Positions 27,736-36,095 of a stretch of DNA of 64,000 bases are shown one piece after another. The DNA comes from Pirellulaceae bacterium (GTDB lineage Bacteria > Planctomycetota > Planctomycetia > Pirellulales > Pirellulaceae). Location of the stretch: NCBI GenBank assembly GCA_022448315.1, contig JAKVCA010000016.1, positions 118,684-182,683 of the forward strand, read 5' to 3'. The stretch's first letter is position 1. Each line of letters begins with the position of its first letter. The notes beneath the pieces were generated by a model. That model saw only the letters and a list, made by a program, of their open reading frames with translations. It searched no databases and was not told the origin of the DNA. Position numbers and translations under genes: made by a program.

Positions 27736-28746
27736 GTGAGTCGACCAACAGTACTACTTAGTGGTTTTGCCGACGAATCCGCCAATCAAAAGACGGCCGT
27801 CCAGCAATTCACAGCCTTTGCAGCACTCGGCTTGAAGTATTACACGATTCGTTTCATCGACGCGGGCAATGGAATCAAAAACGTCATGCAGTTGACGAAA
27901 CCCGAGATCAGGTCGATCAAGAAACTGCAAGACGAATATGGCTTGCAGGTCTCGTCTCTGGGGTCGCCTATCGGCAAGGTGAAATTGTTGGATGTCGACG
28001 ACGGGAGTGCCAATCGCTACGTCCCATTCGGAAAATATCTGAAGACTGATGTGAAAAAAGCCTGTGAACTGGCATGTCAGTTCGAGACCAAACTGGTCCG
28101 TGGATTTTCTTTTTACCATCCTCGAGACACGGATCCGCGGGAGCATCTGACCCAAACGATCGATCAACTTGCGCAGGTCGCTGAATTGTGTCAGTCCTAC
28201 GGTCTGATTTTTGGCCTGGAATTGGAGGCCAATCTAGTCGGTCAGAGCGGAGATATTCTCGCGGATATTCACCAGAAGGTTGCAAGCCAGCACCTCGTAA
28301 CGATCTTTGATGCTGGAAACGTTGTGACGCAAGGCTGTCCGGCTGATGAAGTCTATCGACAATATCAGGTCATGAAAAAAGGTCTTGGCTGGTTACACAT
28401 CAAGGATTATCGACATCCAGTTCCAATGGCACGTGTGACCCATGTGGATGAAGAAGCGCTCAAGTACTTTGTCCCCGCAGATCTGGGTGACTCGGGGCAC
28501 GAGCAGATTTTACGTGACTTTGCCCAAGTGGTTCCCAAGCTGGAGCGTAAACTCAAGAAGCTTGGTGTTCCCGGCGTCTTCCTGGATCTTGAACCTCACG
28601 TGAAAGGTGGTGGCCAGTTTGGCGGATTCAGCGGTCCGGATGGCTTTGGTGTTGCCTTGCGTGGATTGTGTCGGATGCTTGATTACGTTGGACTTGGGTA
28701 CGACCTGAGGGAGTTTGACGATGTGCTTGCCGCCCGTGATCGGTAA
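27736..28746 (+). CDS. Sugar phosphate isomerase/epimerase (TIM barrel)
   Basis: A 336-residue cytoplasmic TIM-barrel protein of the xylose isomerase-like/AP-endonuclease-2 superfamily. Visible elements: SGFADESANQKTAVQQFTAF at the start, LGLKYYTIRFIDAGNGI, metal-site strands LIFGLELEANLVG, LVTIFDAGNVVTQG and LGWLHIKDYRHP, and a C-terminal VFLDLEPHVKGGGQFGGFSG. The Glu, Asp and His residues at strand ends fit a divalent-metal site. Specificity is not readable. It starts at GTG with GAGG nine bases upstream and lies 73 bp after nagB, so a queF-nagB-isomerase transcript is possible. Confidence 0.85.
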   Translation: MSRPTVLLSGFADESANQKTAVQQFTAFAALGLKYYTIRFIDAGNGIKNVMQLTKPEIRSIKKLQDEYGLQVSSLGSPIGKVKLLDVDDGSANRYVPFGKYLKTDVKKACELACQFETKLVRGFSFYHPRDTDPREHLTQTIDQLAQVAELCQSYGLIFGLELEANLVGQSGDILADIHQKVASQHLVTIFDAGNVVTQGCPADEVYRQYQVMKKGLGWLHIKDYRHPVPMARVTHVDEEALKYFVPADLGDSGHEQILRDFAQVVPKLERKLKKLGVPGVFLDLEPHVKGGGQFGGFSGPDGFGVALRGLCRMLDYVGLGYDLREFDDVLAARDR

Positions 28747-28909
28747 GTTTGACATTCGAGTCACGATAATCCTTTGACGTGGGTGGTTGTATCGACCAAC
28801 CCTCGATGCCAGCTGTTGCCCATTTACGTTGGCTATTCACGTTGGCCACGCAGGCAGGCGGCAATGATGCACCATCGCGTGGCGAACTGTGACGAAGCCG
28901 CGATACGCG

Positions 28910-28942
28910 ACTCGTCCGGTGCTTGAGCGTACCGGCGCGAGT
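28910..28942. repeat. Imperfect hairpin, possible dispersed intergenic repeat
   Basis: ACTCG/CGAGT and CCGGT/ACCGG pair around a 10-base loop GCTTGAGCGT, with a small internal bulge. GC-rich palindromic units of this kind occur as dispersed intergenic repeats in planctomycete genomes; copy number cannot be judged from this window, where I see only one. Confidence 0.5.
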
Positions 28943-29277
28943 TGGGCTCTTCGAATCTTAGCCCGCACTAAATCTCTGCCGACCTCGATTTCGGTCACTG
29001 GGCACGAATAGTTGGCTTTGTGTTTCCGCGGAAGTGGTCGCACGAGACAAAAAGGTTGTTCAAGGGAACCCAGCAAATGGGCATGGCCGAGTGACCTGCT
29101 GGAGATTCGAATCTGGCTCTCGGGGCGCCGGGGCAAAACGTCACCGCCAGCGGCCATGTCGGGGCTGGAGCTTCCCCGAAGTTTGGATGACCGGGGATCT
29201 CGTGTCGACACTTGAGTTCTCAGAATCGCTACATCCAACTGATCGCTTTCTCCATCAAGGTTATGGGTTCCCGCCAA

Positions 29278-29319
29278 CCGTGTTTGGGCAGCCGTGTTTG
29301 GGCAGCCGTGTTTGGGCAG
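29278..29319. repeat. Tandem repeat, three 14-bp units
   Basis: Three identical copies of CCGTGTTTGGGCAG stand head to tail and are followed by a partial CCGG. The unit length is not a multiple of three and it lies outside any called gene. Confidence 0.9.
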
Positions 29320-29687
29320 CCGGAGGCCTTGGATGATGTGCGGTCGTCGCAATCCATCGAGTCCTCAAAATGCGCATATTCCGGAGAAGTAAGCGTCAGG
29401 GCGATGGAAAAACCCCCACAGTTTGGGTTGAAGGAGTTGGAAGACATTAGATGAGGGGTTGCAGGAGATGAAGGTCCATAAAAAACAGAACAGTTTCAGG
29501 TATGACGCAGAAGAGGTTCTATATTTTCGTGCTGCGCAGAGATGACTTCTCCTCACCGGGCCCTGGTTCGAAAACGGGTATATCGTCTTTTGAGCGGCAA
29601 TTCGTCTTATCAGCTTATGACCAGGCTGAACTCATCGCCGTTTGGAAAACCTGTTGTTAGGCAGGTCTGCAACAAGGACTTAACACC

Positions 29688-30131
29688 ATGGCCCGCAAAG
29701 ATGCCTTACTGAGTTTGCGTGAAACTCTTGTCACACGCCGTGATGCCCTTCGCATGGCACTCACAGGCGATATGAGCTTGCTGAATGAACTGGCCAGTCA
29801 GGCCTCGGGAGATGTAGTCGATTGTGCGTTAGACGCAGCACACAGCGAGTTGGGTTCGCAGCTTGCTGAGGTTGAAAGTCGCGAACTCGGCATGATTGAA
29901 AATGCGTTGAAGAGAATGAAAAAAGGCGAGTATGGGGTTTGTGAGGGGTGCGGATCCAATATCCCTCTGGCACGGCTTCAAGCTCTACCTTACGCCACTC
30001 ACTGCATTGAATGCCAACGTCAGTCCGAGCGCAAGGACTCCACGGGCAATGTCAACGCGGATTGGTCACGTGTGGTTGATCTGCCCGGCGACGACCTGCT
30101 TCGACAAGACTTCAATATCAATGTCAGCTGA
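29688..30131 (+). CDS. DksA/TraR-type zinc-finger protein
   Basis: A 147-residue cytoplasmic protein. An N-terminal coiled-coil hairpin (residues about 1-80, ALLSLRETLVTRRDALRMAL and LAEVESRELGMIENALKRM) is followed by a C4 zinc finger, YGVCEGCGSNIPLARLQALP then THCIECQ. DksA-family proteins bind the RNA polymerase secondary channel and, with ppGpp or alone, change transcription initiation. The tip of the coiled coil has DMSLLNE, not a clear DxxDxA motif, so full DksA activity is uncertain. It lies 64 bp upstream of the HtrA protease gene on the same strand. Confidence 0.88.
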   Translation: MARKDALLSLRETLVTRRDALRMALTGDMSLLNELASQASGDVVDCALDAAHSELGSQLAEVESRELGMIENALKRMKKGEYGVCEGCGSNIPLARLQALPYATHCIECQRQSERKDSTGNVNADWSRVVDLPGDDLLRQDFNINVS

Positions 30132-30195
30132 GGTTTGACCTCACAACTGTACTCACATGCTCTCGGTCGGACTGCTTCTAGGATAGGAATTGGAA

Positions 30196-31359
30196 ATGGT
30201 TTCAGGCGGATTTCCAGAATCTCGCAAGGCTGCATGGGTCCTCATTCTCGCGGGCCATTTCATAGGGCTGCAGTGTGTCGGTGGGCAAAGCGTTCTCGCG
30301 CAGGCGACCTTGACGGTGTCTTCAAGGGATGCTGAGTTTGATGAAATTGAACGGCAAGCCGGCCTTTTCGAGCCCCGTGTAAACCTGCTGAAATCTGTCA
30401 TTCGGGTTTGCCAGCCCTCTGTCGTTCATATCAAGGCGATTAAGGGTGAGGTTGATTCGTCCAAGCGTTCAAGGACAGTCGAGGAAGCGGGTGCGGGAGT
30501 GATCTACCGCTACAAAGGGCATGATTATGTTCTCACGAATCGTCATGTCATCAAGTTTGCCGAGCTGAATAAGATTCATGTCTATACATTGGCCGGGCAG
30601 CATGTGAATCCGGAGCGACTGTGGACAGACGCGGCGACAGATATCGCGGTGATGAAGTTGCCCGATGGTCACTTCGTTCCCGCGCGTTACGATGAGGCCA
30701 AAGATCTTGAGGTCGGTGATTTTGTCGTTGCGATCGGCAGTCCATTTGGTCTTAACCACTCCGTTTCCTACGGGATCATAAGTGCTCTCGGGCGGAGGGA
30801 TTTGCAACTGGGCGACGACGGAGTTCGCTATCAGGATTTCATTCAAACCGATGCGGCTATCAATCCGGGTAACTCCGGTGGTCCACTGATTAACCTTCGC
30901 GGCCAGGTGGTCGGCATCAACACGGCTATCGCGAGTAATTCCGGGCACAATGAGGGCATTGGTTTTTCAATCCCGATCAAGATGGTTCTGGAAATTTCAA
31001 GACAACTGGTGGATCACGGAAAGGTGACTCGCGGGTTTCTTGGCGTTTCGCTTGATGCATCCTTTACGCCGGACCGTGCCAAGGCTTTGGGACTGGACAC
31101 ATTTTACGGGGCGAGAATCAGTGGCATCACGCCGGAATCGCCCGCAGAGGCTGCTGAATTGCAAGTCGGCGACGTGATTGTCGACTTTGGTGGTATCCAG
31201 ATTCAAAATGATTCCCATCTGGTAACACAGGTCAGTCGGAGTTCGCTCGGGGAATCGGTACCACTGAAGATTTTTCGAAAGGGCGTCCTCAGGGAGATGA
31301 GTGTGGTGCTTCAGAGCCGAGAAGAATTTTTGCTGCTGCGTTCCAGTATCACTCAGTAA
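30196..31359 (+). CDS. HtrA/DegP-type serine protease with PDZ domain
   Basis: A 387-residue periplasmic protease. The N-terminus (GFPESRKAAWVLILAGHF) is a signal peptide. The trypsin-like domain carries His117 (LTNRHVIKF), Asp149 (TDIAVMKL) and Ser227 in NPGNSGGPL, the complete triad. One PDZ domain follows (residues about 280-375: GFLGVSLDASF, ISGITPESPAEAAELQVGDV). HtrA proteins degrade or refold damaged envelope proteins. The ATG at 30196 with AGGA a few bases upstream is preferred to a TTG two codons earlier. Its last 11 bp overlap convergently the end of the nucleoside hydrolase gene. Confidence 0.93.
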   Translation: MVSGGFPESRKAAWVLILAGHFIGLQCVGGQSVLAQATLTVSSRDAEFDEIERQAGLFEPRVNLLKSVIRVCQPSVVHIKAIKGEVDSSKRSRTVEEAGAGVIYRYKGHDYVLTNRHVIKFAELNKIHVYTLAGQHVNPERLWTDAATDIAVMKLPDGHFVPARYDEAKDLEVGDFVVAIGSPFGLNHSVSYGIISALGRRDLQLGDDGVRYQDFIQTDAAINPGNSGGPLINLRGQVVGINTAIASNSGHNEGIGFSIPIKMVLEISRQLVDHGKVTRGFLGVSLDASFTPDRAKALGLDTFYGARISGITPESPAEAAELQVGDVIVDFGGIQIQNDSHLVTQVSRSSLGESVPLKIFRKGVLREMSVVLQSREEFLLLRSSITQ

Positions 31360-32302
31360 GTTCGCCGGCTCTCTGCAGCCCGTCAATCACGTTTTGTCGG
31401 ATTCGAGGCACGTCAATCACCTTAGCAACCTCCATATTGCAGCTCCATTCTGGTTGCGGCCGACGATCGAATATCGTCATGCCCTGAGTGAGTTCTCCTT
31501 GCACCTCCACGTCGCCAGCAATTTCCTCTGCTTGAATCAACTCGGGGGAGATCGCGGCCATCAAAGCAATGACGTCGTTCAACTGGATACACTCTTGCCC
31601 AAGTTGTTGCCGATAGGCGCGGAAAGAGTAGGGCAAGAGGCCTCTTAGGAGTCGGCCAGCTCTCGACGTCACGCGAGGAATCGTCTCCAGAAGGTCCATG
31701 TACCAAACTACCTGTCGAGTGATATCGAGCGGGATAAGGGTCTTGGTGGTCTTCGATCGGAATACAGCGCGTGCGCTGTGCGGGTCATAGTAGATATTGA
31801 ATTCAGCGCTGGCGGTAATGTTGCCCACACCAGTCATGGATCCGCCCATGATGATCAGGCGATTGATCAACCCTGCCAAACCAGGGTCTCTCTGGAAGGC
31901 TCGAGCAATATTGGTGAGCGGACCAAGCGAGATGATGGTGACATCTCCGGGATTTGCTCGGACCGTATCCGCAATTACTTTTTCCGAGGGGTGCTGGTGA
32001 TGGAGTTCGGAAACATTCCAGTTCAGGTTGCCGAGGCCAGAATCCCCGTGTAAAAACCTCGTATTGACGGCTGGCGCATTTTCAGCCGGTGATGCCGCGC
32101 CCAATCGAGGATGTCGATCGGGATCCAGCTGTTCCAGAATGGACTGAACATTACGGTTTGCTTGGTGTGCCGACACACAACCTTCGACCGACGTGATGGC
32201 CAGAATTTCAATGTCGGGATCAAAAAGGGCAAGACATAGGGCAACGGCATCGTCAATGCCCGGGTCACAATCAATGATCACCTTCCGAATTGGCATGCTC
32301 AT
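31349..32302 (-). CDS. Inosine/uridine-preferring nucleoside hydrolase
   Basis: A 317-residue nucleoside N-ribohydrolase that splits ribonucleosides into base and ribose. The calcium-binding N-terminal motif is VIIDCDPGIDDAVALCLAL (residues 8-26, DxDPGxDD), followed by ILAITSVEGCV and NVQSILEQL; VTIISLGPLTNIARAF and LIIMGGSMTGVGNITASAEFN are the further family blocks, with FNIYYDPHSA supplying the ribose site. Specificity (purine or pyrimidine) is not decided. It converges on the htrA gene with an 11-bp overlap and no room for a separate terminator. Confidence 0.93.
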   Translation of the reverse strand: MSMPIRKVIIDCDPGIDDAVALCLALFDPDIEILAITSVEGCVSAHQANRNVQSILEQLDPDRHPRLGAASPAENAPAVNTRFLHGDSGLGNLNWNVSELHHQHPSEKVIADTVRANPGDVTIISLGPLTNIARAFQRDPGLAGLINRLIIMGGSMTGVGNITASAEFNIYYDPHSARAVFRSKTTKTLIPLDITRQVVWYMDLLETIPRVTSRAGRLLRGLLPYSFRAYRQQLGQECIQLNDVIALMAAISPELIQAEEIAGDVEVQGELTQGMTIFDRRPQPEWSCNMEVAKVIDVPRIRQNVIDGLQRAGELTE

Positions 32303-32480
32303 CGTTCAAACTTCCTTGATGGCCAGACTCTGGTTGGGAGCCGTGAATTGTATCTGGGGCCGGGCGGGTCGCAACGTCTATGGAAGAACGACACAATTGA
32401 TAACTTTAAACCACATCGGTGTTTGCGAGTCTCGTTCTAAACGACAGTTGGACATTTGGTAGAGAAGAGACGGAATCGTT

Positions 32481-33488
32481 ATGGAAAGCGTGCTTGAGAA
32501 ACTGGCGGCCCAGCAAGATCTGACAGAGAACGAAATGGTGGAGGCAATGCGTCCCATCATGTCAGGTCAGGCGGAAGTGGAAGATGTGAAACGTTTTCTG
32601 CTGTCGTTGAGAGCGAAAGGCGAAGCGGCAAGCGAGTTGGTGGGGGCAGCTCGAGTGCTCCGTGAATGTATGACCCCAATTCCTTGTCGACGTCGCCCGC
32701 TGACGGATACCTGTGGGACAGGCGGGACCGGCGCAGGTATTTTCAATGTCAGTACCGCAGCGGCGCTGGTCGCGAGTGGGGCCGGGATTTCGATTGCTAA
32801 ACACGGTAATCGAAAAGTTACCAGCCGATCAGGCTCGGCAGATGTCCTCGGTGCGTTGGGGGTCGATATCGAAGCGAGTCACGAAACGGTGGCAAAGTGC
32901 ATTGATTCGCTAGGGATCGGCTTCTGCTTCGCCCCGATGTTTCATCAGGCCATGAGGCATGTGGGGCCAATTCGGCAAGAGCTCGCGGTGCCTACCATTT
33001 TTAATTTGCTGGGCCCTCTCTGTAACCCTGCGTCCGCGTCTCGACAGGTCCTAGGGGTAGGACGGTCAGAGCTGGTTGAAAAAATGGCCCATGTTCTAGT
33101 TGGGCTGGGAACCGAATGTGCTTTGGTGCTTCACAGTCGCGATGGCTTATGCGAGGTCAGTAACTCTTCGGCAACCGATCTTGCGGTGTGCCGGGATGGA
33201 GAAGTGACACGCATGACATGGACCCCTGAAACATTCGGTGAGGAGGTGTCTGGCCGTTCAGCGATCGAAGTTGAATCGCCGGAGCAAAGTGCAGATTTTA
33301 TTATGCGGGTACTCCAAGGTGAGCAGGGGCCTGCGAGGTCCATCATTGTCTTGAATGCTGCGGCTGCCATCTGGCTGAACATGCCAGAAATGACTGAGAA
33401 GCAGGCTGCCGATGCCGCACGGTCTGCCATCGATTCAAAGGCCGCCCTCGAAAAGCTTGAGCAACTTTCGAGTCTAAGCCAATCATGA
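32481..33488 (+). CDS. trpD: Anthranilate phosphoribosyltransferase
   Basis: A 335-residue enzyme that joins anthranilate to PRPP in tryptophan synthesis. The PRPP loop is DTCGTGGTGAGIFNVSTA (residues about 74-91), with SIAKHGNRKVTSRSGSADVL and FCFAPMFHQAMRHVGPIRQE as the other signature blocks; NLLGPLCNPA follows. Length matches bacterial TrpD (330-345). No other trp gene is nearby. Its TGA overlaps the ATG of the MFS gene (ATGA at 33485-33488), so translation is probably coupled. A more distant thymidine phosphorylase-type relative is unlikely given the intact PRPP loop. Confidence 0.94.
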   Translation: MESVLEKLAAQQDLTENEMVEAMRPIMSGQAEVEDVKRFLLSLRAKGEAASELVGAARVLRECMTPIPCRRRPLTDTCGTGGTGAGIFNVSTAAALVASGAGISIAKHGNRKVTSRSGSADVLGALGVDIEASHETVAKCIDSLGIGFCFAPMFHQAMRHVGPIRQELAVPTIFNLLGPLCNPASASRQVLGVGRSELVEKMAHVLVGLGTECALVLHSRDGLCEVSNSSATDLAVCRDGEVTRMTWTPETFGEEVSGRSAIEVESPEQSADFIMRVLQGEQGPARSIIVLNAAAAIWLNMPEMTEKQAADAARSAIDSKAALEKLEQLSSLSQS

Positions 33489-34699
33489 GCCCGCAGATTT
33501 GGAGGTTCATATTCGTCATTTCTCTAACGCATGCTCTTGTTCATACCTATGAGCTTGCGTGGCCCAGCATCGAGCAAGAGGCGACGACAGGATTATTTCC
33601 TCATGACGCGATTCGCGGTAAAGAGATCTCTGGTTGGTTGGCAGGGATATGGCGAATGTTGTTCGGTGGGGGGAGTCTGCTCGTTGGCGTGCTGATTACC
33701 CAGAAGTCGGCGACAAAATGGTTGATTCTTTATTTGGTGGGCTGCGCCGGTTGTTCCGTGATGGCAGGCCTGAGTTCCAATCTTGTCGGGCTCGGCGTCA
33801 GTCTCGCGGGGATGGGGGCGTTTGCCTCCATTTATCATCCCGCCGGTCTGAGCATCATCAGTTTTCGTACAACGCCGGAGCAGCGGCCAATGGCCTTGGG
33901 GATTCATGGCATCCTTGGTTCGCTGGGAATTGCGGTCGCACCTCTGTGGGCAGCCATTTGGATTGGTTCGGGGGGAGCTTGGCGAACCTATCTGATTGGT
34001 CTGGCGGTTCCAGGGCTCATGCTCGCTTTCATTGTGTATCGTGCAAGGGGGCAGGAGCCTGGGGTTGAGGAAACTGAGATTTCAAACGAAGGCGAGCAAG
34101 CCATGCAACTTCTAATGCTCGTGTTGATCGGTTCCATTGCCGCGATTCAAGGGTTTGTTTACTCGGCGCAACTCAGCTTCTTGCCTCGATACCTATCAGA
34201 GATTCCCGGATTTACCGACGCTGGGATTCGGGGCGATGTTCTCGGCGTGCAGGGAAAATTCTTGGCGGCTGCGGCGTTACTCGTGGGATGCCTCGGGCAG
34301 TTTATCTCCGGATGTGTCGCTCGGCACCGACACCTTGAGAAACAACTGATTATTATTCTATCCCTTAATGTCCCATTTCTTATCTGGATGGCCTTTGCGA
34401 CCCCCGGATCGCGCGTCTACGCGGCGGGCGGGTTCGCCCTCGTTCATTTCATGTACCAACCGGTCTACAACAGTTTGGTCGCAAAACACGTTGCCACTCG
34501 TTACCGCAGCCTTGCATTTGGAACAAGTTTTGCGATCAGTCTCGGTCTTGGGAGTCTGGGAGCCATATTTGCAGGACGGTTTCAAACCGATCCGCCGTTA
34601 TTCATTTCTTTGGCCGTTGTGACCCTTGCTGGAAGTTTGGTGGCCACGTTGATGGCCCTGTTTTCTTTCAAAACCAGGCGCAAGCCAACTCGGGGGTAA
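33485..34699 (+). CDS. MFS transporter (Fsr-like)
   Basis: A 404-residue inner-membrane protein with about 12 hydrophobic segments, for example WLILYLVGCAGCSVMAGLSS, AVAPLWAAIWIGSG and SLAVVTLAGSLVATLMALF. The start (FVISLTHALVHTYELAWPSI) and the ASIYHPAGLSIISF and GIHGILGSLGIAVAP segments resemble the fosmidomycin-resistance (Fsr) branch of the major facilitator superfamily. A central cytoplasmic loop (about residues 185-210) is charged. Translationally coupled to trpD by a four-base overlap. The substrate is unknown; export of an aromatic or phosphonate-like compound would be a guess. Confidence 0.88.
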   Translation: MSPQIWRFIFVISLTHALVHTYELAWPSIEQEATTGLFPHDAIRGKEISGWLAGIWRMLFGGGSLLVGVLITQKSATKWLILYLVGCAGCSVMAGLSSNLVGLGVSLAGMGAFASIYHPAGLSIISFRTTPEQRPMALGIHGILGSLGIAVAPLWAAIWIGSGGAWRTYLIGLAVPGLMLAFIVYRARGQEPGVEETEISNEGEQAMQLLMLVLIGSIAAIQGFVYSAQLSFLPRYLSEIPGFTDAGIRGDVLGVQGKFLAAAALLVGCLGQFISGCVARHRHLEKQLIIILSLNVPFLIWMAFATPGSRVYAAGGFALVHFMYQPVYNSLVAKHVATRYRSLAFGTSFAISLGLGSLGAIFAGRFQTDPPLFISLAVVTLAGSLVATLMALFSFKTRRKPTRG

Positions 34700-34854
34700 C
34701 CCCTACAAACACCAAATATTCCTTCATTCGACGAGAATAAACTGGCGAATTCGTACTTGGAAACGCCTTTTCCGTCCCTACATTTCCTGCTATCCTCTCC
34801 GGTTTGGCCGGGAATCAAGGGCCATGCGTCTGCAATTGAGGAGCATTCATACCG

Positions 34855-34956
34855 ATGGCAAAGCCACACCGAAAATTGAAAAAAGCCAATCACGGTCGCC
34901 GTCCGGCCAATAGCAAAGCACGCAAATCGAAGCGTAAAAATCTCAAAACGGGCTGA
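34855..34956 (+). CDS. 33-residue very basic microprotein
   Basis: An ATG at 34855 opens a 33-codon frame: MAKPHRKLKKANHGRRPANS followed by KARKSKRKNLKTG and TGA at 34954-34956. Fifteen of 33 residues are Lys, Arg or His-type basic residues and there are no acidic residues. GAGGAG at 34839-34844 lies ten bases upstream, a strong ribosome-binding site. Composition and placement beside trmB suggest an RNA- or ribosome-associated small protein, like short basic ribosomal proteins; I recall similar short sequences in other planctomycetes but cannot confirm this. It is too short for default gene callers. Confidence 0.75.
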   Translation: MAKPHRKLKKANHGRRPANSKARKSKRKNLKTG

Positions 34957-35025
34957 ACGGTTGTTGGCATAGACCAACAATTATCTTCACCTATTGGGCC
35001 GTTATTCCCGGAAGCATAGACGGAA

Positions 35026-35670
35026 ATGGGACGCCGCGCTCTTCCCAAAATCGACGCCTCGATTTCGCTGGATCGTCATCTTTTCGCAGTTGAGGATCTG
35101 GAAGGGATGTTCCAGCCGGATTCGTATTTTCCTGCGGAGCAACCGTTAGTGCTCGAAGTTGGGTGTGGCAAAGGATTGTTCCTGCGTAATTCGGCAGTGG
35201 GCCGACCCAAACTCAACTTTATCGGCATCGAGATCGCTAAAAAATATGCGAGCTACTGCGCCCACCAGTTGGTGCGGCGAGAACTGTCGAATGCCATCAT
35301 GTTTCAAGGTGATGGGCAAAGGTTTGTCAGAGAGCATGCCGTTAGAGGGACTTTTCAAGAGGTCCATGTCTACTTTCCTGATCCTTGGTGGAAAGCTCGC
35401 CACCGTAAACGCCGCGTCTTGAATGAGACCATGTTGAAGGGGATTGAAACCATCCTTTCAGTAGGTGGTGAATTCCATTTTTGGACGGATGTGCAAGAGT
35501 ATTTCGACGTGACCCTTGAACTCATTCCTGAAGTCACCAACCTTCGCGGCCCACTGGATGTTGTTGAGGCAGCGCCCGACCACGATATGGACTACCGCAC
35601 CCACTTCGAAAGGCGGATGCGGCAAGCAGACAAGCCGATCTACCGAAGCCTGTTCCTGAAGCAAGACTGA
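35026..35670 (+). CDS. trmB: tRNA (guanine-N7-)-methyltransferase
   Basis: A 214-residue SAM-dependent enzyme making m7G46 in tRNA. VLEVGCGKGLFLRNSA is SAM motif I, NFIGIEIAKKYASYCA motif II, and VHVYFPDPWWKARHRKRRV the TrmB signature with PDPWxKxRHxKRR. The C-terminal EFHFWTDVQEYFDVTLELI and THFERRMRQADKPIYRS are also TrmB-like. It lies 69 bp after the microprotein gene, and co-transcription is plausible. Length is typical (210-240). Confidence 0.95.
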   Translation: MGRRALPKIDASISLDRHLFAVEDLEGMFQPDSYFPAEQPLVLEVGCGKGLFLRNSAVGRPKLNFIGIEIAKKYASYCAHQLVRRELSNAIMFQGDGQRFVREHAVRGTFQEVHVYFPDPWWKARHRKRRVLNETMLKGIETILSVGGEFHFWTDVQEYFDVTLELIPEVTNLRGPLDVVEAAPDHDMDYRTHFERRMRQADKPIYRSLFLKQD

Positions 35671-36095
35671 AACCACATGTGTCCGTCCCGGTTGAAGTCG
35701 CTGTAGCGGGCGCCCTCGCAGTAAAAACGATCGGTTAGCTGCCGCTTTCTGAAATTGGGCTCCTGTCCCGTCGCGTTTGCTTCCGTATGAACACCGCTCA
35801 AGGCGACTGCAATGACTCAAAGCGAAGAGATACGATTTATAGAATAACTTTTCGGTACCTTAAATTTGAAACAGCAGGGGCGGCTGCCGGACAGCGATCG
35901 GATGGCCCCAATTACAGCAAGAGGCAGAGGAAGGTAAGGCGGTTTCTGGGAGTTGAAAGGCTGGTCCGCAAGTGGACGTCGATGGTCCTTCTCCGCGTGA
36001 CGAGTATGGCAAACGGCGAAGCGTAAGACGGTATGAAAAGCGTCGAGTAATTCCGAGAGTCTTCGCAATCCGGAGAATTCAGCAAGCGACCCAAA
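35671..36095. other. Intergenic gap between convergent trmB and photolyase genes
   Basis: Genes converge on this stretch from both sides. I see no gene and no strong terminator hairpin; the short open frames on both strands have no recognisable product. Confidence 0.5.

Larger units (their letters stand above)
28747..29687. other. 0.94-kb gene-poor stretch with repeats
   Basis: No gene is supported. The left half holds an imperfect hairpin at 28910-28942 (ACTCG-T-CCGGT, 10-base loop, ACCGG-CG-CGAGT), and the right half holds a 3 x 14 bp tandem repeat at 29278-29319. A 171-codon minus-strand frame covers both but has Arg/Pro/Ser-rich, repeat-derived composition and is rejected. The promoter of the DksA-like gene should lie at the right end. 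Confidence 0.6.

Noticed and set aside
29101-29130. Stretch resembling a tRNA T-arm (GATTCGAATC)
   Set aside because: No acceptor, D-arm or anticodon arm could be folded around it; it is just a short palindrome.
28837-29352. Minus-strand open frame of 171 codons
   Set aside because: Arg/Pro/Ser-rich product derived from a tandem repeat and palindromes; no ribosome-binding site or family.
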